Positions 50,060 through 57,331 of a stretch of DNA of 64,000 nucleotides are shown here, piece by piece; position 1 is the first letter of the stretch; each line of letters opens with the position of its first letter. Made by a program: the position numbers and the translations under genes. The notes below the pieces were generated by a model. It did not search any database, was not told the DNA's origin, and saw only the letters and a program-made list of their open reading frames with translations. The stretch is from the IMG/VR virus record IMGVR_UViG_3300033144_005375, positions 1 through 64,000 of that record. One strand, written 5' to 3'. This DNA comes from a virus.

Positions 50060-50380
50060 TCAGATATCCACCTCACCAGGTTCGAAGCCCATCTCGAGCA
50101 ACGAGGTGCGGTAACGGCGGGGGATCTGAAAAATGAAAACAAGACTACCATCGCAAAAATGAGTACCGACCGGGAAGGATGCGCTGGGGCATTCTTCAAA
50201 AAGAATAGCTAGATCATCGAACCGCTCTGCCACCCGCTGCATCGCAACCGCAACGTGCGACATCCCGACCGGCACGTCTTCGTGTTCCTGCAAGGTTTCA
50301 CTCACGTTCGGGAACCGAACGTGGCAGGTAATCTTCTCATCCGGGGACGGGAAGCGGAGCACTTGGGCTTCCGATGCCAT
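50060..50380 (-). CDS. Small hypothetical protein
   Basis: 106 residues from the ATG at 50380 (a GTG lies one codon upstream). The sequence is mixed alpha/beta: EKITCHVRFPNVSETLQEHE, AMQRVAERFDDLAILFEECP, SLVFIFQIPRRYRTSLLEMG. A TTATAGGG sequence precedes the start. No family recognised. Confidence 0.55.
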   Translation of the reverse strand: MASEAQVLRFPSPDEKITCHVRFPNVSETLQEHEDVPVGMSHVAVAMQRVAERFDDLAILFEECPSASFPVGTHFCDGSLVFIFQIPRRYRTSLLEMGFEPGEVDI

Positions 50381-50397
50381 CACTGTCTTAGAGGTGG

Positions 50398-50976
50398 TTA
50401 TAGGGTTACAACCGTCGCTTCCCGGAGGAATTCATGGATCTCCTCCGAATTCCTGAACCACTCGGCCTCTAAACGCAGGTGGGAAAAACGCGCGTGTAAG
50501 GCGGCTTCCCGATCCATCGTGCCGGGAACCGTTCCCAACAACGTCAACTTGTGCGCGTTCGCAGTTTGAAGTTCCCCAATGCGTCTTTCGATGTCCTGTG
50601 TCCAACCAATCTTGATCGGCCCACCCATACCGGCCTCGACGAAATACACGAGACCATCTCGATCTTTGAGCGCGATGTACTCTGGCTGGTAGCGGATCGT
50701 TGTGACCCTCACTCGACCATGCACTTCGAATGACTGCCACAGTCCCGTCGAAAGTACGCTGTAGAGCGGCTCTTCCGTGACCGGGCCGTATGCGTACGTG
50801 ACGCCGGAGTTCGTCTTCGTTTCGTCCAGACGAACAAAGTCGGTTCGAAGCACACGCGATGATGCGTGCGTGTCCATCACACAAACGTGATGCGTCGGAA
50901 CGAACTCAGCGCTCACAAGGATGTCGGAGTAACACTCCTCCACATCCGTCCGCGTGTAGATCGGTGGTCGGGCCAC
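50398..50976 (-). CDS. T5orf172-type GIY-YIG domain protein
   Basis: 192 residues. The C-terminal 90 residues (GLVYFVEAGMGGPIKIGWTQ, DIERRIGELQTANAHKLTLL, ALHARFSHLRLEAEWFR) match the T5orf172/Mug113-like branch of the GIY-YIG nuclease superfamily: a VYFV (for GIY) strand, KIGWT, R-x-x-EL-TAN and HARF--R---EWF. The N-terminal 95 residues are a separate small beta domain. It may act as a nuclease on DNA or RNA, or as a mobile gene; the catalytic set looks intact by eye. A GCCTATC sequence lies upstream. Confidence 0.75.
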   Translation of the reverse strand: MARPPIYTRTDVEECYSDILVSAEFVPTHHVCVMDTHASSRVLRTDFVRLDETKTNSGVTYAYGPVTEEPLYSVLSTGLWQSFEVHGRVRVTTIRYQPEYIALKDRDGLVYFVEAGMGGPIKIGWTQDIERRIGELQTANAHKLTLLGTVPGTMDREAALHARFSHLRLEAEWFRNSEEIHEFLREATVVTL

Positions 50977-51009
50977 CCTTCTCTCTACCCACTAGTTGTT
51001 TGATAGGCC

Positions 51010-51654
51010 CTACGGACCTGGACTATCGAGCATCCAAATCTCGATGGCCTTCTCGATCGCGTACTCCTTGGGCATCGCACCCAGTTCGTAGCCCTCGTAA
51101 AGACTCTCGGCGCGCGGGCGCATGTGCCCACGGATCGCTTCTTCGGATGCCCCGAAAAGACGCTTCACCCGGTAGCTCTCTCGGTACGCCTGGACCTCAA
51201 GCGCCCAACGACCTTCGGCGACGACGTACATGAGGCCCATCTTGAGCGGCGTGTGGGCGTCGTACTCACGGACGTGCACGATCTCATGCCACAGGATCTC
51301 GGCCTGCGTGGCCTCCGCCATCTCGTCCCAGTGCTTGGCGACGTAGATCTTGCTGGGGAAGGTCGTCGTGAACTTCTCCCACTGCTCGATCCCCTCGGCC
51401 TTCGGGAGAATGCGGATGCCGTTGTCCTCGATCTCCTGCATGGCGAGCAGCCACGCTTCGTGTGAGTCCGAAGGGATGACCCCTTCTTCCGCCATCTCCG
51501 ATGTACGGTTGGCCAGCTCTTCGTAAAAAGGAGTCGAAGGGACGCCATTTTCGTCATAAGCCGGTGGGCCGACGATGTCGATGGACAGTCCGTGGGGACA
51601 CCCTGTTGCGAAAAGAGTCAGTCCGAGTGTGAGCGACGTGAGTACGGTTCTCAT
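51010..51654 (-). CDS. Lipoprotein zinc metalloprotease
   Basis: 214 residues from the ATG at 51654 (strong GGAGG ribosome site). Residues 1-19 are a lipoprotein signal ending in FATGC. The catalytic zinc-binding motif HEIVH is at 123-127 (ILWHEIVHVREYD), and a plausible third ligand is E153 in WALEVQAY, the spacing of gluzincin-like families. The rest is helical. It would be anchored to a host membrane facing the periplasm. Possible roles are maturing a virion protein, host envelope remodelling during lysis, or superinfection control. A CTATAG at 51677-51682 precedes it. Confidence 0.7.
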   Translation of the reverse strand: MRTVLTSLTLGLTLFATGCPHGLSIDIVGPPAYDENGVPSTPFYEELANRTSEMAEEGVIPSDSHEAWLLAMQEIEDNGIRILPKAEGIEQWEKFTTTFPSKIYVAKHWDEMAEATQAEILWHEIVHVREYDAHTPLKMGLMYVVAEGRWALEVQAYRESYRVKRLFGASEEAIRGHMRPRAESLYEGYELGAMPKEYAIEKAIEIWMLDSPGP

Positions 51655-51737
51655 GATGCCTCCATCGAAGGGGCTCCTATAGAGAGAACAGCGCTTAGGG
51701 TCAAAGACAGCCATGGTCTCAGGGTGTGCCGGATGCC

Positions 51738-53903
51738 CTACACACGCAAAAACCAGCCCGTGTGTTTCTCGAAAGTGGGAACGAGCGCGTCCTTAGCGAC
51801 TTTGTACTGACCCACGACATGCAACGCCCCGGATGCGTCCTTGGCCATGAACAGAATCTCGCATTGTCCCGGCTCATCTTCCATCATGGAAATCCCGCAT
51901 TGGGTTCCCTTAGATGCCGTCCGGTTCGGCCAGCTAAACAGCAGCTCATTTTTGTAGAGTTTGAGGTCGCGAGCTCCAAGCATGCTTTCGAGCTTCCGAC
52001 GACCACCCAAGGCTTCCAGAATTTCGTGGGCCTTCTTGTCACTGCCCCTTTTGAGACGGTCGATCAGTTTGCTGATCTCGGTCTCGGACATCTTCTCCAG
52101 GGAACTCTTGGACGGCGACTTCCGGCCAGCTTGTTCGAGCAAACTGTGGGCATACGAAACCTGCTTCGAGGAAGCAACCGTCTTCTCTCCCTGCATTTTC
52201 TCAATGAGCGAGGAAATCTCAGCCTTGGTCTTTTTGGCCAATTCGGATTTCGTATGGTTTTTGCCCTTCTCCTCCGAGAGATCGAGGGCGAACTGGACCT
52301 GAGCCGCAGTCGCATTGTCGATCTTTTCTTCGGCTTCGGCCGCGAGCTTGGAGTGAACGAGCTTGAGTTTGAGGACCGGAAAACCGAGCCCACTACCAGA
52401 CTCCCACACCAACGGCATTCCCTGACCACGATCAGCCAGCATCTCTTGCTCAGGATTGACGCCCTGCAAAAGAACTCCCGGAATGTCAGGGTCGAAATCA
52501 GAATCCACGAGACGTGTCGCGACCTGTTGGGGGTGAAGCTCGTTGGGCGAGTAGAGGATCTCGATCAGGTCGCCTGCACGGAGGTTCCGCAGCATCTGGT
52601 GCTGGGAGAACTCGTCCATGGCGAAGTCCCGGATGTTGATGTTGATGTTCCCCTCCTTGACGACCTCGCCCAGCAGGGCCTGCCGGAAGCTCGAATCTTT
52701 TTTGGCAAGATCGATGATGGCACGGGTGGCGTTTTTGGTTGTCATGGCTTTATCCTTTTTGCTGCGCTTCTTGGGGAGGCTGTCCCAGATCTTATTCAGG
52801 ATCTGCATCTCAGTCTTGTCGAGCTGTGGCGCACGCTCGACTTTTTCAGAACCCTTGTTCTTGCCTCGGCTCTTCTCCGAAGCGTTGTGGAGAAACTGAC
52901 CGACCGTCTTCCCATCAGCCTTGGCTTTTCGATCAACGTATTTCTGGAGAACCTGGTCCCTACCGACGGGGAGCTCAAGTTCGATCTCAGAACCTTGTTC
53001 GAACCAGTACTTGCGCCCTTCCGGGAAAGACATCAATTCACTGATGCGGAAAGGGTCCCCAGGCTCTGAAAAAGAACTCGTGTCCTCAAGCTCTTCGATG
53101 AGCCACTTCGGCATCTGACTCACGTCGTTCTCTGGGATATCCCCGTCAAACCCGAGCAGAGGCCAGACGTAGTAGCCCACGTAGTCACCGTCAAAGCTCC
53201 CGGCTCCTACCGTCTTGATGTAGCTATCCGGGGCTACTTCTTTCATGCTGGCCACCTGGGTCGCCAACATCCGCGTCCCCATCCCTTTGGGCGCACCACT
53301 ATCAAGCTCCAGGTGCTTATTCTGGATACTGCCGAGACGACCGTTGAGGAAAAACATCTCCCGGTCCATCTCCACAATATCGTCGCCCTCTGCGGTGACC
53401 ATCACAGCAGACCGGTTACCCCTCTTCAAGGTCATGAGTTTCACCGCCTTGAGACCTGGGACGCCGCCGCCTCCGGCCAGATCGAGAGCCAACTGCTCGG
53501 GGGTCATGCCGGCCTTTTTTGCGGCCTCCCCCAAGATGCTGTGAAGCTCCTGTTTGATCTCGTCAGAGTCTTCCCCAAAGGAGCCGTACTCCACCTCGAC
53601 GCCCTTGTACCGGTCAGGGTCCTTGTTGGGCGTGAGAGTCGTAGCCTGGAGGGCCTCTTCCGGGATCTGCCGTTGGGGCTTCTTCGGCTCTTCCTGGGGA
53701 CGCTGACGACTACGCCTCCAGTACTCGTGGATGCGCTGTTGCTCTTCATCCGGCAAAGTTGCGAACGCGACCTCCACCTTCCGACCGTCAGGATTCGGGT
53801 TCCGGAACTTGCGCCCGCGCATCGCCTCCAGAAACTCCGGAGCGTACTTCGCCCTCCGGACCATCCCCGGGGGTCGAGAGAACAGATCGAGCACAGCAAC
53901 CAT
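51738..53903 (-). CDS. Multidomain GNAT-fold protein, member 1 of the LF-motif family
   Basis: 721 residues. It begins VAVLDLFSRPPG, one copy of the LF-RPP motif. A basic helical region (KFRNPNPDGRKVEVAFATLP) follows, shared with member 3. A GNAT-like domain (about 105-300) has the acetyl-CoA-type motif GMGTRMLATQVASMKE and the family signature YYVWPLLGF. The shared helical module lies in the middle (TEMQILNKIWDSL, ATRAIIDLAKKDSSFRQALL). Then a beta segment and two DUF3072-like helical repeats (AQVQFALDLSEEKGK, SYAHSLLEQAGRKSPSK), ending in a beta domain. The acetyltransferase fold is inferred from motif shape; the substrate is unknown. Confidence 0.65.
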   Translation of the reverse strand: MVAVLDLFSRPPGMVRRAKYAPEFLEAMRGRKFRNPNPDGRKVEVAFATLPDEEQQRIHEYWRRSRQRPQEEPKKPQRQIPEEALQATTLTPNKDPDRYKGVEVEYGSFGEDSDEIKQELHSILGEAAKKAGMTPEQLALDLAGGGGVPGLKAVKLMTLKRGNRSAVMVTAEGDDIVEMDREMFFLNGRLGSIQNKHLELDSGAPKGMGTRMLATQVASMKEVAPDSYIKTVGAGSFDGDYVGYYVWPLLGFDGDIPENDVSQMPKWLIEELEDTSSFSEPGDPFRISELMSFPEGRKYWFEQGSEIELELPVGRDQVLQKYVDRKAKADGKTVGQFLHNASEKSRGKNKGSEKVERAPQLDKTEMQILNKIWDSLPKKRSKKDKAMTTKNATRAIIDLAKKDSSFRQALLGEVVKEGNININIRDFAMDEFSQHQMLRNLRAGDLIEILYSPNELHPQQVATRLVDSDFDPDIPGVLLQGVNPEQEMLADRGQGMPLVWESGSGLGFPVLKLKLVHSKLAAEAEEKIDNATAAQVQFALDLSEEKGKNHTKSELAKKTKAEISSLIEKMQGEKTVASSKQVSYAHSLLEQAGRKSPSKSSLEKMSETEISKLIDRLKRGSDKKAHEILEALGGRRKLESMLGARDLKLYKNELLFSWPNRTASKGTQCGISMMEDEPGQCEILFMAKDASGALHVVGQYKVAKDALVPTFEKHTGWFLRV

Positions 53904-53908
53904 CTGGT

Positions 53909-56900
53909 CTAGGAGTCTTCCTTGCTCAGCTCGGTGAGCAACAGCTTACGGAACGCATCGTTGCCTGTAGCGAGATCCACGAGATTCCGCGCGGCCTCCT
54001 TCTTGTGCTTCTTCTTCTTTTTGTTTTTCTTACGAGTTTCGGCACCCATCGCGTCCCAGATGCGGTTAGAAATCTCCTCTTCCTCGGGACCGAAGGTCGG
54101 AGGCTCCTCGACACCCTTCTTCTTGGACTTGCCCTTGGACTTATCCTCGTTCTTGGCCGCCGCGCGGTTCAAGAACTGGTCCACACCGACATCCGCCTTC
54201 TTCTTGGCCACTTCCTGAACGTATTTCGTCAGGTACCCGAGATTCCGAGAACCCTCACTCAAATCGAATTTCATGTTGTCCTCCCCCCTCCCGTGATCTT
54301 TCCACCAGTCTCGAGCTTCTTGACCGGCCTCCATGACATCGATATAGGTCAGACCGCGTGAGCCGGCAGAGTGGACCTCACGAATCGAATCCTTGATGCT
54401 GTCAGGCATGCGGTTAAACTGGTCACTCGGGAAAGATTTGTTATAGCCGAACCGCGGCCACACGTAGTACCCGTTGAACTGACCGTCTCGCCAAGGGCCA
54501 TTGCCGGCCGGCTGAGTCGAAAGGTACTTGAATCCCATCTCCCGAGCGGCAGCGACTTGAGTGGCAAATGCCTTGAGGCCCATCTGTTTGGGGGCCGAAG
54601 GCTCCAGCTTAAAAATGCTGTTGTAAATAGAGGACGGCTTGCCGCCCTCGAACTTGACCACCCGGCTCATCGTTTCGATGTGGGTCCCCCGAGTTCTCAC
54701 AGTGAGCTCTTGGTTCCCACTGTAACCCTCCACAGAGATGCTGACGTGGGTCACCGAATTCGCGAGACCACCCGCGCCAACCAAATCGGCGATCACATGC
54801 TTCGGATCTCTACCCGCAGCTTTGGGGCCCAAAAGATCCCTCAAAGTCTCTTCGGTTGCGCCATACAAAGTAAAACTAACGTCGTCGTAACGAGCCGCCT
54901 GCTGGTTGGTAGTCAGTTCGCCATGACCCGGCTCGGCAAAACCACCAGGAGGGGCCACGAGCGGAGGCAAAAGGGCCTCTGGAAGATTGCCCTTGGTGAG
55001 GTAAGCCCACTGTTTGAGGTCCGCCTTGCTGAGCTCCTCAGAGTCTCCCTCATTTTCTCCCGTGTTAGCGTTAATGGGCTGGAGTTTCATCGAGTCTGAA
55101 CCGATCGACTCGACCCGAACCCACTTGGGGGTCCGGTGGTGCATCGCACGAACCACTTGACCTTGCCGCACGTCCGAAAAGGTCTTGACGCGGTCACCCG
55201 TTTCCGCCTGCTGCGGAGTCACGGCGATCTTGTAGTCACCGTCGAGATCCGCTTTTCGGACCTTCGTGGGACGACCAACTCCTCGACCGTCATGGACATC
55301 CTGGATGTGGATCGCGGTGGGCGTCCGATGAACCACTCGATAGGTCTTGTCGCCCTTGGTCACATAGCTCCCAGGGCCCACGTCCGCAGGTGACGTGATG
55401 ACGTGGCCCGGACCGATCATCCGCGTGTACGGACCGCGTTGCTCGAAAAGGGTTTTGTTGAGGTCACTCGGAGCCGCCCTCTGGTGCCCCTGGGCATCCA
55501 TGACACGGGAAACAACCTGTCCATTCGGTTTGATCGCCACCACCTCACGGTGCTGGTTCTGGTCACGCAAATAGTTGTTCGAGAAAATGTCCCCAATACG
55601 AAGCTGACGCGGTTCCGTGATCGTGTCTCCCACGGGGATGTGGGGGAGTTCCCGCTGCCGTTCTCGTTCTCGGTCCCGCCGTTCTTGTCGCTCTCGTTCT
55701 TCTTGTTGTATGCGTTCTTGACGTTGCTCGCGTTCCCGCTGGTCTCGCGCGGCAGCTCCTGTGGCCGGGTCCGCCACACGCTCGTACTGCCCACGCCCGC
55801 TGAAATCCCCTTCCCGAGTGATCCAGGCACGAGGTGTCGTCCGAGGGTCCCGAAGAGTCGCCCCTGTCTCAGCACTGACCTGCTGGGTCTTCATGTCGCC
55901 GTTCGGCAGCACCTCGAGGATCTTGCGCAGGCGCCCCAGACGGGTCAGCTCATCATTCTGGATGAAATCGCCAGCACGGAGCTGCTTGGTGTCATCGACT
56001 TTGGTGCCGATCTCGACACGCGGTCCCTCATCGGCATGCTTGACAACCTTGTGGTCTTGGATGGAAGTGAATGGAAGGTTGTAGGAGCCATCAATCAGGT
56101 TTCCGTTGTCGTCCACCTTCTGGACCTTAATCACCCGGCCTTCGTGGAGCAGCTCAAGAATCTTGCGACGAGGTTGACCGTCGTTCGCCTGAAGGAGGTC
56201 CCCCACGCGAACCCGGCTAGGCCGTACAGCCTTCTCGCCGATCTGAGCGCGAGGTCCGTCACCGACAGGTGAGTACTCCCTGAACGATGACTCGTTCATC
56301 GTCCGGGCACGTTCGCTCCAGGACCCGTTCTCTTTTTTCCACTGGTAAATAATCTCCCCGTTTGACGCGTCAACACGGGAGATTCGGATTTCGTTGCCAT
56401 CCGAGTTCCGAAGGATGGTGCCAGTCATCATGGCGTCATACGCACTGATACCCTCCGACGGTTGCTGCTGTTCGGGAGCTTCTTGCTTCTTGTACTGCAT
56501 GTTGCGGAAACTGGCTGGGCTCATGGTCCGCGCCCGAGCACTCCAGTTCCCGTCCTCTGTCTTCCAATAGTAACGAATTCGTCCCTCACCATCGATGTTC
56601 CGGAACTTCATCTCGTGGTTGTTCCGGCCCCGAAGGATGGTGCCCATCTCCAACTCATCTGCGTTTTGGAGAACCCCTCCAGACTGCTGCCCTTGCTGCT
56701 GTTTCCAGGCTGCGAATTCACGAGCGATTTCTTGCCGGAAGTTCTCGTAGTTCATCCCAGTGTTGAACCGGACACGAGGCTCTCGGCTGTTACGCCGACG
56801 ACGACGCTGAACTGGATCGGGATGCTCAACAAGCTCACGACCACCCTCATGTTTCTCATCGAGAAACTGTTGCCACAGCTCCTCTCCCTCGAAACCCTCA

Positions 56901-57331
56901 CGGTCACGTCGAGGCCGACGAGCACGTCCCCGTCCTGGGGGAGTCGGGGCCGGCGTTGGGGTTGGGGCGGGCTGAACTGAAGGTCTTTGAGGGGATTCTG
57001 GGGGCGGACTGAACAGGTCGCGACCGCCTGCGGGTGCCTCGGGCGCAGGTGTCGGAGCCGGGGTCGGAGCCGGTGTCGTCGCACCTGGTTCGGGAGGCCG
57101 AGTGAACAGGTCCAGGACCGGTGCCGCCGCAGGGGCAGCAGGAGCTTCGGCAGCCGGCTCCGGGGCAGCAGGAGCCGCTGGTGACGGCGTAGAGGCACCT
57201 GGTTCGGGAGGCCGAGTGAACAAATCGAGCGCTCCGGAAGAGCCGCCAGCGGGGGCCGCTGGAGCGGGCGCAGAACCACCCTGATCGTCATCCCCCGGAG
57301 GAGGTTGAAACAAATTGAAACTAGCGGCCAT
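53909..57331 (-). CDS. Giant GNAT-fold protein with SH3-like repeats, member 2 of the LF-motif family
   Basis: 1140 residues. The first 150 are Pro/Ala-rich and carry FNLFQPPP, LDLFTRPP (twice) and RDLFSPPP. From about 215 to 830 there are many 50-residue SH3-like units (GTILRNSDGNEIRISRVD, YQWKKENGSWSERARTM). A GNAT-like domain at about 840-1010 has APKQMGLKAFATQVAAARE and GYYVWPRFGYN. The end is the conserved helical module (ISNRIWDAMG, AARNLVDLATGNDAFRKLLL). The ATG overlaps member 3's stop region by 11 bases. A charged run rich in RERER is present near 540-565. Probable virion-internal or host-directed effector; no direct evidence for either. Confidence 0.65.
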   Translation of the reverse strand: MAASFNLFQPPPGDDDQGGSAPAPAAPAGGSSGALDLFTRPPEPGASTPSPAAPAAPEPAAEAPAAPAAAPVLDLFTRPPEPGATTPAPTPAPTPAPEAPAGGRDLFSPPPESPQRPSVQPAPTPTPAPTPPGRGRARRPRRDREGFEGEELWQQFLDEKHEGGRELVEHPDPVQRRRRRNSREPRVRFNTGMNYENFRQEIAREFAAWKQQQGQQSGGVLQNADELEMGTILRGRNNHEMKFRNIDGEGRIRYYWKTEDGNWSARARTMSPASFRNMQYKKQEAPEQQQPSEGISAYDAMMTGTILRNSDGNEIRISRVDASNGEIIYQWKKENGSWSERARTMNESSFREYSPVGDGPRAQIGEKAVRPSRVRVGDLLQANDGQPRRKILELLHEGRVIKVQKVDDNGNLIDGSYNLPFTSIQDHKVVKHADEGPRVEIGTKVDDTKQLRAGDFIQNDELTRLGRLRKILEVLPNGDMKTQQVSAETGATLRDPRTTPRAWITREGDFSGRGQYERVADPATGAAARDQREREQRQERIQQEERERQERRDRERERQRELPHIPVGDTITEPRQLRIGDIFSNNYLRDQNQHREVVAIKPNGQVVSRVMDAQGHQRAAPSDLNKTLFEQRGPYTRMIGPGHVITSPADVGPGSYVTKGDKTYRVVHRTPTAIHIQDVHDGRGVGRPTKVRKADLDGDYKIAVTPQQAETGDRVKTFSDVRQGQVVRAMHHRTPKWVRVESIGSDSMKLQPINANTGENEGDSEELSKADLKQWAYLTKGNLPEALLPPLVAPPGGFAEPGHGELTTNQQAARYDDVSFTLYGATEETLRDLLGPKAAGRDPKHVIADLVGAGGLANSVTHVSISVEGYSGNQELTVRTRGTHIETMSRVVKFEGGKPSSIYNSIFKLEPSAPKQMGLKAFATQVAAAREMGFKYLSTQPAGNGPWRDGQFNGYYVWPRFGYNKSFPSDQFNRMPDSIKDSIREVHSAGSRGLTYIDVMEAGQEARDWWKDHGRGEDNMKFDLSEGSRNLGYLTKYVQEVAKKKADVGVDQFLNRAAAKNEDKSKGKSKKKGVEEPPTFGPEEEEISNRIWDAMGAETRKKNKKKKKHKKEAARNLVDLATGNDAFRKLLLTELSKEDS

